The translations under genes were made by a program, and so were the position numbers. Below, one piece after another: positions 28,083-36,987 of a stretch of 64,000 nucleotides of DNA. Origin of the DNA: CAZWSX01 sp964636985 (GTDB taxonomy: Bacteria > Planctomycetota > Planctomycetia > Pirellulales > Pirellulaceae); the NCBI GenBank assembly GCA_964636985.1, contig CAZWSX010000003.1, positions 124,001-188,000 on the forward strand. Reading direction: 5' to 3'. Each line of letters opens with the position of its first letter. The first letter of the stretch is position 1. The notes below the pieces were generated by a model that ran no database searches, was not told the origin of the DNA, and saw only the letters and a list, made by a program, of their open reading frames with translations.

Positions 28083-29203
28083 TCAAAGTGCGAGGTCTCA
28101 CGCTGAGCAATCTTTTGGCGCTATCGCGCGTCAAGGCGCCGGCGCGCGACTCACGGCGGCGGGTTTTTATCTGCATCGCCGACCACTACGAGCCGATGTG
28201 GCTGCGGCCCGCGCCATCAGTGCAGATGGAACGCGTCCACCGATGGGCCCGCGGCTATCCGGCCATGGCTGCCGGGATTTCCGATTCGCGCGGGCGACCA
28301 CCGCAACACTCGTTCTTCTATCCGCAGGACGAGTACCTGCCCGAACACGCCCAGCCGATTGCCGAACTATGCCGGCAAGGCTTTGGCGATATGGAGATTC
28401 ACCTCCATCACGATCACGATACGCCTGACGGTTTGCGAGAGAAGCTGCTGTCGTTCGCCGAGACACTTCACCACGAGCACGGGATGCTGCGGCGGGACGA
28501 GCAAGGGCGGCTCTCGTACGCCTTCATTCACGGAAACTGGTCGCTCGACAACAGTCGGCCCGATGGCCGCTGGTGCGGCGTGAACAACGAAATCTCGATC
28601 TTGATCGAGACGGGCTGCTACGCCGACATGACCATGCCTTCGGCTCCCGATCCGTGTCAAACGTCCACGATCAATAGCATTTACTATGCAACCGACGATC
28701 CGCAGCGGCCTAAATCGCACGATCGCGGCACGCCGGCGCAAGTCGGCAAGGTTCGCCCGGAAGAGAGTCTTTTGATGATCCAAGGGCCGCTGGCGCTCGA
28801 CTGGTCCAAGCGCAAGTGGGGCGTGATGCCGGGCATCGAGAACAGCGACCTCACCGGCAACCGACCGGCGACGCTGGCGAGGCTCAAGCTGTGGCTGGGC
28901 GCGAATGTCCACGTCGTGGGGCGAGAGGACTGGACCTTTATCAAGCTCCACACGCATGGCGCCCAGGAAGCCAACGCGGCGATGTTTCTGGATGGGCCGA
29001 TGCGGGACTTCCACCAGTCGCTTATGCGTTATGCTGCCGAACAATCCGATTTTAAGTATTACTACGTGACTGCTTACGAAATGGCGGCCTTGGTGCGTCA
29101 AGCGGAGGGGGGAGACATCGAACCCAACTTCGATTTCACCAAGACCGCAACGTCAATGCCTGTTGAGTCGTCTATTTCTGGCGCTCACGCAACGGAACAT
29201 TGA
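28079..29203 (+). CDS. Putative polysaccharide-deacetylase-fold protein
   Basis: A 374-residue protein starting in an ATGA overlap with the GT2 gene. RRVFICIADHYEPMW, MEIHLHHDHDTPD and FIHGNWSLDNS are spaced like the metal-binding and catalytic motifs of NodB-type beta/alpha barrels, but the standard TFDDGP motif is absent. KLHTHGAQEANAAMFLDG near the C-terminus resembles the late His motif. It may be a divergent deacetylase or glycosidase-like enzyme acting on the same polymer. The assignment is tentative. Confidence 0.55.
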   Translation: MIKVRGLTLSNLLALSRVKAPARDSRRRVFICIADHYEPMWLRPAPSVQMERVHRWARGYPAMAAGISDSRGRPPQHSFFYPQDEYLPEHAQPIAELCRQGFGDMEIHLHHDHDTPDGLREKLLSFAETLHHEHGMLRRDEQGRLSYAFIHGNWSLDNSRPDGRWCGVNNEISILIETGCYADMTMPSAPDPCQTSTINSIYYATDDPQRPKSHDRGTPAQVGKVRPEESLLMIQGPLALDWSKRKWGVMPGIENSDLTGNRPATLARLKLWLGANVHVVGREDWTFIKLHTHGAQEANAAMFLDGPMRDFHQSLMRYAAEQSDFKYYYVTAYEMAALVRQAEGGDIEPNFDFTKTATSMPVESSISGAHATEH

Positions 29204-29253
29204 TCCATTTCGCGGCGATTCCTTCGAATGAAAGGTCGAAGTCAAATCTCATC

Positions 29254-30189
29254 ATGACTACTTGTCTCGTTACCGGCGGCGCCGGATTCATCGGCTCGCA
29301 CATCGTGGATGGCTTGTTGGCGCAAGGGACTCGCGTCCGCGTTCTCGACAACCTCGCCACCGGACGCATGGAAAATCTTGCGCATGTCGAAGGGAAAATC
29401 GAATTCCTTCGCGGCGACATCCTCGACGAAGAACTCGTCCGCAAAGCGGTTACGGGCGTCGATTGCATCTTCCACGAGGCGGCCCTCGCTTCGGTGCCGC
29501 GGAGCGTGAGCGATCCGCTGGCGACCCACGAAGCGTGCGTCACCGGCACCGTGAATGTTTTGAACGAAGCCCGCAAGGCGAAGGTCCGTCGCGTGGTCTA
29601 CGCCGCTTCGAGCAGTGCCTATGGCAACTCGCAGTTTGCTTCGAAGCGGGAAGTCGACATGACGGGCCCGCTCTCTCCCTATGCCGCTGCCAAGCTGGCG
29701 GCGGAGCTTTATTGCCGGGCGTTTTACGAGTCGTACGGTTTGGAAACGGTGGCCGTCCGCTACTTCAACGTCTTTGGCCCGCGGCAAGATCCGAATGGCC
29801 CGTACGCGGCCGTGATTCCGCGATTCATCGCCCGCATGATGGCCGGCGAAGCGCCGATCATCTACGGCGATGGAAAACAGTCTCGCGATTTCACATTCGT
29901 CGCCAACGTGGTCCAAGCCAACCTGAAGGCTTCGAAGGCACCCGATGTCGGTGGCCAGGTCTTCAACACGGCCATGGGTCGCAGCTACTCGCTGCTCGAC
30001 CTCGTGACCGCACTGAATAAGATTCTGGGAACGAACTTGCAACCCCAGTTCGAACCAGCCCGCGTGGGGGATGTTCGCGATAGCCTAGCCGATATCTCGA
30101 AGGCCGAGCGGCTCTTGGGCTACGCGCCCGAGGTCGACTACCTGGAAGGGCTCAAGCGCACGGTTGATGCAATGCGCAGCGGCAAATAG
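29254..30189 (+). CDS. NAD-dependent sugar-nucleotide epimerase/dehydratase (UDP-glucose 4-epimerase-like)
   Basis: A 311-residue extended short-chain dehydrogenase. TGGAGFIGSHIVDGLL is the NAD-binding loop near the N-terminus; the catalytic Ser is in AASSSAYG and the Tyr/Lys pair in YAAAK. RYFNVFGPRQDPNGPYAAVIP is typical of WbpP/Gne-type UDP-GlcNAc(A) 4-epimerases. It may act on the product of the upstream dehydrogenase. ATG 29254 precedes the conserved core directly; TTG 29200 is less likely. It is the last gene of the cluster and converges on the S1-domain gene. Confidence 0.92.
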   Translation: MTTCLVTGGAGFIGSHIVDGLLAQGTRVRVLDNLATGRMENLAHVEGKIEFLRGDILDEELVRKAVTGVDCIFHEAALASVPRSVSDPLATHEACVTGTVNVLNEARKAKVRRVVYAASSSAYGNSQFASKREVDMTGPLSPYAAAKLAAELYCRAFYESYGLETVAVRYFNVFGPRQDPNGPYAAVIPRFIARMMAGEAPIIYGDGKQSRDFTFVANVVQANLKASKAPDVGGQVFNTAMGRSYSLLDLVTALNKILGTNLQPQFEPARVGDVRDSLADISKAERLLGYAPEVDYLEGLKRTVDAMRSGK

Positions 30190-30213
30190 TCGGAGCCCCT
30201 TGAGAATGGGTGG

Positions 30214-30280
30214 CACTGGCGTCCCTCAGACGCCAGTGGAATTGGGCGTACTTAACACTGGCGTCTTTTGGACGCCAGTG
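30214..30280. repeat. Two palindromic repeats of the CACTGGCGTC family between convergent genes
   Basis: CACTGGCGTC-CCTCA-GACGCCAGTG (30214-30238) and CACTGGCGTC-TTTTG-GACGCCAGTG (30256-30280) are perfect 10-base stems with 5-base loops. They lie between the epimerase stop and the S1 gene stop. Further copies occur at 37873, 43321 and 56191. The position suggests a bidirectional transcription stop or a REP-like repeat. Confidence 0.8.
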
Positions 30281-30310
30281 CCACCCTCTAATAAGCTCTC
30301 AGCGGCCAAA

Positions 30311-31834
30311 CTACCACTTCAGGCCGAATTGCTCGCCGCCGCTGGAGCGGCCGATGCCACCCTTGAGCGGAGCGTTCCGCTTGGGGATGACTGGCTTGCG
30401 TGGTGGTTCGTCGACTTCCGCTTCCTCTTTCTTGGTCTCTTTGACCGGCGCCGCCAAGGTCGCTTTGAGCGAGAGGGACATCCGCTGCGACTCGGGATCG
30501 ACCGAGAGGACCTTCACCGAGACGGTTTGGCCTTCCTTGACGATGTTCTTCACTGCGTAGACGCGACTGTGCGACAGTTCCGAGACGTGGATGAGCCCTT
30601 CGACGCCCATGGCGAGTTTCACGAACGCACCGAAGTCGGCGATCCGCGAGACCACGCCTTCGACAGTCGCCCCGACAGGGAACTTGCGATCGATGTCTTT
30701 CCACGGGTGATCGGCTTCGCTGCGATACGAGAGCGAGATCTTGCCCGTCTCGGGATCGAGCTTCTCGATCTTGACGCGGACCTTCTGTCCCTCGGTAAGG
30801 ACTTCGCTGGGATGCTTGATGCGATCCCAGCTTAGCTGGCCGATGTGAATCAACCCGTCGACGCCACCGAGGTCGACAAACGCGCCGAAGTCCATCAGCT
30901 TGCGGACGACCCCGTCGCGCGATTGTCCGGGGGCGAGTTCCTGCAAGAGTTGTTTTTTGGCTTCCTCTTTTTCTCGTTCGAGGACTGCCCGGCGGCTGAG
31001 CACCAGGTTGCCGCGACGTTCGTTGGCTTCGGTCACAACGCACACCAGCTTTTGGCCGATGTAGTCGCCAAGGTTCTCGGTGCGATACAAGCTCACCTGG
31101 CTGGCTGGGATGAACCCTCGCACACTGCCCACGGCACACTCCAGACCGCCGATGTTGGCGCCGCTGATGCGGGCCTCGACCAGCGAACCTTGTCGCAAAT
31201 CGGACCAGTCGGCGGCATTGGCCGAGAGGGACGCGCCGGGAATGTTTACGTCGTACAGGCCGTCTTCGCGGCTGCGGCCCGTGACTACCACGTCGAGCAC
31301 GTCGCCGACGTTGGGAGGTGTTTTGAAGTTGCGGAGCGACGCCACTCCTTCGTTGCGGCCGCCGAGGGTGAAGAAGACATTGTCGCCGTGAACCTTGACG
31401 ATCTGCCCGCGCTGCCGTCCTTCGTCGGCAGGCGTGGCGGCCTTCTTGGGTTCGGCAATCACTTCCTCGAGGGACTTGCCGCCGAGGGCTTCTTCCAGTT
31501 CTCGTTCCAGGTCGTCCGACAACGGACCGCGCTTTGAGGGGATGGGAATGTGTGTCGCAGCCGGAGGAGGAGGAGTGGAATCGCGGCGTGGTCCGCGATT
31601 TCGTCGCGGGCCTCGTTCACCTTGGCCGGGTTGTCCTTGGCCCGGTTGCTCACCAGGACCAGCTTCGCCGGCAGTGGTTTCTCCTTGAGCTGTCGAGGCA
31701 GCTGCGGCTTCGTCGGAGGTGGCCGAGTAATCGTAGGACTCGACTTCCTTTCCCGTCACACGTCGGACGATGCCGCTCAAGCCGCTGGGGGCTGATTCGG
31801 TGGGTTGTTCTTCGCCAGTCTTCTCTTCGTTCAT
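30311..31834 (-). CDS. S1-domain RNA-binding protein (ribosomal protein S1-like)
   Basis: A 507-residue protein. An acidic, disordered N-terminus rich in Gln, Gly and Pro precedes four S1 (OB-fold) repeats. The last two are the clearest: VVRKLMDFGAFVDLGGVDGLIHIGQLSW and VVSRIADFGAFVKLAMGVEGLIHVSELS. The C-terminal tail is basic and ends SGGEQFGLKW. ATG 31834 is chosen because GAAGG lies 7 bases upstream. Bacterial S1 proteins bind mRNA on the ribosome. With four repeats and an atypical N-terminus, this may be the organism's S1 or a paralogue acting on RNA. Confidence 0.88.
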   Translation of the reverse strand: MNEEKTGEEQPTESAPSGLSGIVRRVTGKEVESYDYSATSDEAAAASTAQGETTAGEAGPGEQPGQGQPGQGERGPRRNRGPRRDSTPPPPAATHIPIPSKRGPLSDDLERELEEALGGKSLEEVIAEPKKAATPADEGRQRGQIVKVHGDNVFFTLGGRNEGVASLRNFKTPPNVGDVLDVVVTGRSREDGLYDVNIPGASLSANAADWSDLRQGSLVEARISGANIGGLECAVGSVRGFIPASQVSLYRTENLGDYIGQKLVCVVTEANERRGNLVLSRRAVLEREKEEAKKQLLQELAPGQSRDGVVRKLMDFGAFVDLGGVDGLIHIGQLSWDRIKHPSEVLTEGQKVRVKIEKLDPETGKISLSYRSEADHPWKDIDRKFPVGATVEGVVSRIADFGAFVKLAMGVEGLIHVSELSHSRVYAVKNIVKEGQTVSVKVLSVDPESQRMSLSLKATLAAPVKETKKEEAEVDEPPRKPVIPKRNAPLKGGIGRSSGGEQFGLKW

Positions 31835-32060
31835 GAACCGAACCTTCGCCTTCAGCACCGTCAATTAAAACTGATTTAGGTCAAAAAACGCGGAATTGCC
31901 GCAACGCATGAGTATCCCTAGCGATTGGGTCTTTCGCAAGGATAAGAGCCCACTGGACGCCAGACGGCCGAATTGTCACCGCCAACATAGGCTTTTCGCC
32001 GCGATACGATATCCTAGGTCGTCTCCTGTCGATCATCGCATTTTCGGTGCCGGCCACGTC

Positions 32061-32591
32061 ATGAAACTTCCCTTTGATCCGCACGAGTATGGCCCGATCG
32101 TCGCCGAACTGCTCGCCAGCCCGGCCGTGCCGCCTTTGGGCCCCGGTAAGCCGAACGCCGCAATGCGGGAAAAGCTTGTCAGCTTGACGCCCGAGAAGCT
32201 GGCGGGGAGCCGAAAGATAATCGACCGCGCGGCGGCCCAGTGCTGCATTTCCGGGCTATGGCTGTGGCACAACTTCCTGGCCGAGTCGCACACGATCAGC
32301 CAGGAAATTGAGACGGCCGAGGGGAGTTTCTGGCACGGGATCATGCACCGCCGCGAACCCGATTATGGCAACGCCAAATACTGGTTCCGGCGGGTGGGAT
32401 CGCATCCGGTCATCGGGCAGCTTGTCGAGGAGGCGCCAGCGCTCGGTTACCAGTTCACCGATCCGTATGCGTTTGTCGACTTCGTCGCTCGGGCGGAAGG
32501 CGCAGGCAACGATCAAAAAGAACTCGCGAGCCGCGTCCAGGAACTCGAATGGCAGTTGCTGTTCGACTTTTGTTATCGGGCGGCCATCTAG
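32061..32591 (+). CDS. Hypothetical protein
   Basis: A 176-residue soluble protein I do not recognise. It contains Trp- and His-rich segments (ISGLWLWHNFLAESHTI, SFWHGIMHRREPDYGNAKYWFRRVGSHPV) that look like a conserved, possibly metal-binding core. ATG 32061 is preferred; upstream in-frame codons lack protein-like composition. It is divergent from the S1 gene, and both may use the 226-base gap between them. Confidence 0.6.
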   Translation: MKLPFDPHEYGPIVAELLASPAVPPLGPGKPNAAMREKLVSLTPEKLAGSRKIIDRAAAQCCISGLWLWHNFLAESHTISQEIETAEGSFWHGIMHRREPDYGNAKYWFRRVGSHPVIGQLVEEAPALGYQFTDPYAFVDFVARAEGAGNDQKELASRVQELEWQLLFDFCYRAAI

Positions 32592-32622
32592 TGTCGCCGG
32601 CGGCGACAGGTAGTAGGTTTGG

Positions 32623-33276
32623 CTACATCAGAGGCCAATTCCCAAAGACGATCCGCCACTGCTCTCGTGTGAATCCACGATTGGTGAAGTATCCGTCCGA
32701 TGGCTCCTGAGTGCCTTCCTGATTGACGATCAGGGCATCTAACTGAACGGTCAAGCCACCTTGGACTTGTGGCGTGGACTGCTGCGCGATGGCGAGAACT
32801 TCTCGGCAGTGCGGCATGTTGTGCCAGGGATTCGGCCGGTTACCTAGGAGGATTTCGTAAGCCCGGATGTACGAGACTTTTCTGCCTTCGCGGAGAAGGC
32901 GTTGAAATAGCTGATCTACCTGGCTCCTCGGCGTCTCGGTGGAAAGATTGACGATCTCGGCGTGGACGGCGGCCACTTGTTGCCAGGTCGAAGTGGTCCG
33001 CCAACCGTCGACCTTACATTCCTCGCCGCGGCAAAAGTATTTGACAGCGGCCTCAGCGGCGTCCTTCAAGTTCCTGTGGCGGAGTAGTCGTCCAACCTGA
33101 TCGTGTGCACGCAACGCTCGTTCAACGTCGCCCTGAACGATGGGAATCGGAGATGGAAGTGCTTGCTCGCCCACTTTCTTAGGGTGGTGCAAGTTCTTTT
33201 TCAAAAAGATAGGGAGCATCGCCGCTGCGATCACCCCAGCCGCCCCAATTACCGCTGCGATGATTGTCGTATCCAT
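32623..33276 (-). CDS. Hypothetical membrane-anchored protein
   Basis: A 217-residue protein with one N-terminal transmembrane helix (about 3-25, IIAAVIGAAGVIAAAMLPIFL) and a cytoplasmic helical domain. No family is recognised. The anchor plus a helical domain with VERALRAHDQVGRLLRHRNL could be a small adaptor, but nothing catalytic is visible. It converges on the gene that ends at 32591. Confidence 0.55.
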   Translation of the reverse strand: MDTTIIAAVIGAAGVIAAAMLPIFLKKNLHHPKKVGEQALPSPIPIVQGDVERALRAHDQVGRLLRHRNLKDAAEAAVKYFCRGEECKVDGWRTTSTWQQVAAVHAEIVNLSTETPRSQVDQLFQRLLREGRKVSYIRAYEILLGNRPNPWHNMPHCREVLAIAQQSTPQVQGGLTVQLDALIVNQEGTQEPSDGYFTNRGFTREQWRIVFGNWPLM

Positions 33277-33378
33277 GCCTGCTAACTTCCCTTTGTAAGG
33301 TCGCTGGCGGTTACCGACTTAGCCGCTTTGTTTGGCCGCCGTTGAGAACGGCTTGGCATAGCGACATCGACTGAATGC

Positions 33379-34407
33379 TTACCCCACTTCGATCATCGCT
33401 TTGATCACGCCGGTGGCGGGGTCGATCCATTTATCGAAGACATCGGGGACCGCGCTGAATCCGGCCTGGTGTGTAATCCACGGCTGGGTGTTGATCTCGC
33501 CGTTTTGGATGTGCTGGACGATGCGAGCGAAGTCGCTCGAGCGGGCGTTGCGGCTGGCGAGCAGCGTCAGTTCGCGGCGGTGAAGAACCGGCGCGTGGGG
33601 CATTTCCAGTTTGCCTTGCGTGATCCCCACGTAAACAACGCGCCCGGCAAAGGCTGCGAAGTTCATGGCTCGCACCATGCTGATGTGGTTGCCTGTTGCG
33701 TCGATGACAAGATCGGCGAAGTGGCCGTCGGTCAAGTTTGCGACGGCTTGCTCGTCCGCTTCAGTGCCTTGGAACTGGACCGTGTCGCGCACGCCCATCG
33801 TTTCGCGGACGAAGCGCAGACGCGACTCGGTGATATCGGCAACGATGGGCCGGGCACCTGAAAGCTTGACGAACTCGAGCGCCGAGAGTCCGATGGGGCC
33901 GGCGCCGATGATGAGGACCGATTCACCTTTCTTCGGCGCGCCACGATCGACGGCGTGGCAGCCAATTGCGAGCGTTTCGACGAGGGCCGCTTGTTCGAAC
34001 GAGAGATTGCCGACGGGATGGAGCTTGCGCGCGGGCAAGGTCACTTGATCGGTCAAACCTCCGTCGCACATTACGCCGAAGGTTTGGTTGTGCTCGCAGC
34101 AATTCGTGAAGCCGCGCACGCACGCGTAGCACTTGCCGCAGTTGAGGTAGGGCTCGACGCAGCAGCGTTCGCCGACCTTCAGGTGCTTGACGTTGGCGCC
34201 GATCTTCAGGACCTCAACGCCTAGTTCGTGTCCGGGAATTCGCGGGAATGCGAAGTAGGGGAATTTGCCCAGGTAGCAACCGATGTCGGTGCCGCAGACG
34301 CCCATGCGGTGGACGCGGACCACGGCCTCGTCGGGGCCGGGCTCGCCGGGCGTCGGGATATCGACGAACTTCCAAGTTTTGGGAGCGGCAAGTTGCAGAG
34401 CACGCAT
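33379..34407 (-). CDS. Zinc-dependent medium-chain dehydrogenase (sugar/polyol type)
   Basis: A 342-residue MDR enzyme. The catalytic zinc ligands are in GVCGTDIG and GHELGVE, the structural zinc cysteines in NCGKCYACVRGFTNCC, and the NAD-binding motif is GAGPIGLSALEFVKL. It resembles sorbitol, L-threonine and hexonate dehydrogenases. It starts 2 bases after the aldo/keto reductase stop on the same strand, in an operon with a tagaturonate-epimerase-type gene, so an oxidation step in uronate or deoxysugar catabolism is likely. Confidence 0.9.
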   Translation of the reverse strand: MRALQLAAPKTWKFVDIPTPGEPGPDEAVVRVHRMGVCGTDIGCYLGKFPYFAFPRIPGHELGVEVLKIGANVKHLKVGERCCVEPYLNCGKCYACVRGFTNCCEHNQTFGVMCDGGLTDQVTLPARKLHPVGNLSFEQAALVETLAIGCHAVDRGAPKKGESVLIIGAGPIGLSALEFVKLSGARPIVADITESRLRFVRETMGVRDTVQFQGTEADEQAVANLTDGHFADLVIDATGNHISMVRAMNFAAFAGRVVYVGITQGKLEMPHAPVLHRRELTLLASRNARSSDFARIVQHIQNGEINTQPWITHQAGFSAVPDVFDKWIDPATGVIKAMIEVG

Positions 34408-34409
34408 CG

Positions 34410-35342
34410 CTAGTTATTCTCCGGCAGGCCTTCGACGTGGCCGATATCTTTGACGGGTTCGAAGATTTTCAGGACGTCGGCCACCAATTGCCGATCGATC
34501 GGCTGCGCGAGCCACTGGGCCCACTTGCGGACGTTCTCGGGATTCGCGCTGCCGGCCACAGTGGTCGTCATATCAGGATGATCACACGAGAATTGAATCG
34601 CCAGTTGCGCGATATCGACTCCATGCTTGGTGCACAACTCGGCTGCCCTGCGCGCGGCCTCGCGAACGGCGGGTGGTTCCTTGTGCCAGGCGGGCAATGT
34701 GGCGTTGGTTAGCAGCCGCGCGGCGAAAGGCCCGGCGTTCATGGTGCCGATCCCTTTGGACTTCATGAGCGGCACAATTTCTGTGGCGAATCGCGTGTTT
34801 TGCAGCGTGTACTGGTTGTACGAGAGCACGCAGTCGAGCGGCGCGTGCTCGGCGACGGTGCGGAAGATTTTCATCGGGTAACCGCTGATTCCGACGTAGC
34901 GGACCTTGCCTGCCTTTTGAATCTTTCGCAAGGCCGGCAGCGTTTCTTCCCAAATCTGCGGCATGGCGACGAACTCAATATCGTGGCACAAGATGATATC
35001 GAGATGATCGGTCCGCAGGCGATGCAAACTGACGTCGATACTCTCGGCCACGCGCTTGGCCGAGAAATCGAAGTGTTGCAAATCATAGCGGCCAAGTTTG
35101 GTACACAACAAATAGTCTTTGCGCGGGACGTCTTTCAGCGCGATCCCGAGCAGCACTTCCGACATGCCTCGTCCATAGAACGGCGAAGTATCGAGGAAGT
35201 TCATCCCCAGGTCGAGCGCCGTGCGAACGCTTTCGAAACATTCGTTCAACTGCACGGCGCGGAATTCGGCGCCGAGCGACGAGGCACCGAAACTGAGAAT
35301 GGGGAGTTCCAGATCGGTCTTACCAAGCTTGCGAGTCTGCAT
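34410..35342 (-). CDS. Aldo/keto reductase
   Basis: A 310-residue (beta/alpha)8 oxidoreductase with the catalytic Asp and Tyr in LDTSPFYG, Lys in LCTKLGRY and His in DIILCHDIEF. The closest style is L-galactose/D-threo-aldose 1-dehydrogenase (LGKTDLELPILSFGASSLG). It converts an aldose to a lactone or a carbonyl to an alcohol using NAD(P). Middle gene of the minus-strand sugar operon, starting 51 bases after the upstream gene ends. Confidence 0.9.
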   Translation of the reverse strand: MQTRKLGKTDLELPILSFGASSLGAEFRAVQLNECFESVRTALDLGMNFLDTSPFYGRGMSEVLLGIALKDVPRKDYLLCTKLGRYDLQHFDFSAKRVAESIDVSLHRLRTDHLDIILCHDIEFVAMPQIWEETLPALRKIQKAGKVRYVGISGYPMKIFRTVAEHAPLDCVLSYNQYTLQNTRFATEIVPLMKSKGIGTMNAGPFAARLLTNATLPAWHKEPPAVREAARRAAELCTKHGVDIAQLAIQFSCDHPDMTTTVAGSANPENVRKWAQWLAQPIDRQLVADVLKIFEPVKDIGHVEGLPENN

Positions 35343-35392
35343 GAGAGGTCTCGTGGTGTAGGACGTGTGTGCGTCAGAACGGACTCAATGTC

Positions 35393-36640
35393 CTACAGGA
35401 AGAGCGGCTTCATGTGCCGTTCGAACAGGTTCGAAGTCACTTGTTCGCCGACGATCTTCTCGTTTTGTTCGAGCAAATTGGTGTAGCGTGAACCGGCTTT
35501 CGCGGCGACCTTGAACGAGACGTGCAAGAGCTGGCGGACGTTGGCGTTGAACTTGGGATTGCCAGGAATGTGGCGAATGGCGGCCGCCATATCGGGCCCG
35601 CTCCAATCGTTGACAACCGCCGTCGATGGCAGCTTTGCGCGATCGATGTCGATCACACTGGCGTAGGGGGCGCAGAGCTCGTCCACGTGGCTGAGAGCGT
35701 AGCCGTAGATTTCTTTGGCTAACACCAGACCGTCGCCGCCCGCTTCGGAGAGCCCGATGAGCTCTTCCAGCCAAGTGGTCCCGGCAGTTTTCACGTGCAC
35801 TCCGGCGCCGGTCTTTCGCAGCGCGTCGCGAATGATGGGATACAAGCTGAACTTGTCGCTGCCGCTGTGGACGCTCAGTTTCAAGTTCGCCGGCAAGCCG
35901 TACTGCTTCACCGCGTGGGCGATCACCGCCAGATCGTCGGCGAACTCGCGAGAGAACTGAGCAAGGTCGCCGACGTAGTCGACGCCCTTGTTGAATCGGC
36001 CCGTGAACTTGGGAGCGATGGTTTGCGCGCGGATCTTTTCGTCGGCCAATGCGGCCAAGATGATCAGGAGCTCCGGCGGCGTTTGGGGAGCGTCGGTTTC
36101 GTCCATCGAGACTTCGGCGATCATATTCCCTTCGCCGCGACGGGCCGCGATGTGGCGATAGATGTCGCCTGCTGCTTTGGCGGCCGTCAGGTATTTTCTG
36201 GCGACGGCTTTCACAAAATCGGCGTTGATCGAGAAGCCGCTTGTGAGTCCAGGGAAATCGAACTTGCCGACCAACTCGCCGTGGCGCTTCACAAAGGCAT
36301 CGATCTCGGCATCGGCCGCGGGCTTGCCGATGTAGTCAGCCACATCGATGGTGAAGAAGTCGGAACAACTTAAAAAGCGATCGACGGTCGCGATCTGGAT
36401 GTGGTCGGCGTCGACATGCCAAGCCCGGTCCCAACCTGCTTTAGTCACAGCAGTTTTCGCAGCGTCGAAGACGCTTTGCGGCTCGCTGCCGACGAAGTTG
36501 TGTTCGCGGTTGGACTTGTTCCAGACAGGAGTGACGTGCACGCCTTTTTGGGCCAGCAATTGAAAGGCCCGTAATTGCGCGGAAGCCTGGTGGGCAAAAC
36601 GGTCGCCCACCCCAAACGAAAGAGCATCGAGCGTAAGCAT
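35393..36640 (-). CDS. uxaE: Tagaturonate epimerase-like protein (UxaE family)
   Basis: A 415-residue protein resembling UxaE, which interconverts tagaturonate and fructuronate in hexuronate breakdown. Recognisable segments are LSFGVGDRFAHQ at the N-terminus, WHVDADHI, SGFSINADFV, LSVHSGSDKFSLYP and HVKTAGTTWLEEL; the Asp/His-rich stretches fit a metal-dependent epimerase. ATG 36640 is preferred over upstream in-frame codons that lack conserved sequence. It heads the three-gene minus-strand operon. Confidence 0.8.
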   Translation of the reverse strand: MLTLDALSFGVGDRFAHQASAQLRAFQLLAQKGVHVTPVWNKSNREHNFVGSEPQSVFDAAKTAVTKAGWDRAWHVDADHIQIATVDRFLSCSDFFTIDVADYIGKPAADAEIDAFVKRHGELVGKFDFPGLTSGFSINADFVKAVARKYLTAAKAAGDIYRHIAARRGEGNMIAEVSMDETDAPQTPPELLIILAALADEKIRAQTIAPKFTGRFNKGVDYVGDLAQFSREFADDLAVIAHAVKQYGLPANLKLSVHSGSDKFSLYPIIRDALRKTGAGVHVKTAGTTWLEELIGLSEAGGDGLVLAKEIYGYALSHVDELCAPYASVIDIDRAKLPSTAVVNDWSGPDMAAAIRHIPGNPKFNANVRQLLHVSFKVAAKAGSRYTNLLEQNEKIVGEQVTSNLFERHMKPLFL

Positions 36641-36987
36641 AGTTGAATAACTCTCCAGCAAGTTGGCTCCGATTTTACGGGAAGAAGGCCGGCAAGCGGA
36701 GGTGGCCCAAGGCACGGCCTACTCGCTCCAAAACCGAGGTCGAATGCCCCCACGGCAAACAGAGGTTTGGGTCGCCGTAACGTAAGGTCCGTAACGTAAG
36801 AAACGATGGAAAACGACAATCCGTGGAAAACCGTGGTCAAATCGGCGACGAATGGGTAGAGAGCCCCCTGAGCGAGCTTGTACCGCATGTACTATTGAGT
36901 CTACGATTGTCCGGCAGCGTCCGGGTTGGCCATCGAACGTGGCCACCTCCAGACGTGTGACCACGCGTCATTTTTTGCGATCTCGTT
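36641..36987. other. Divergent intergenic region between uxaE-like gene and membrane protein genes
   Basis: About 350 bases with no convincing gene. It must hold the promoters of both flanking transcripts. Its most distinct feature is a 12-base direct repeat listed separately. A second near-repeat, CCGTGGAAAACCGTGG, lies shortly after it. Confidence 0.5.
36775..36800. promoter_or_regulatory. Direct repeat, possible operator
   Basis: CCGTAACGTAAG occurs at 36775-36786 and again at 36789-36800 with a 14-base period. It sits in the divergent control region about 135 bases before the uxaE-like start. It may be a regulator binding site for the sugar operon; this rests on position alone. Confidence 0.35.

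Noticed and set aside
35426..35450. A GGTTCGA-containing segment resembling a tRNA T-arm
   Set aside because: It lies in the uxaE-like coding region and no acceptor stem or anticodon arm can be drawn.
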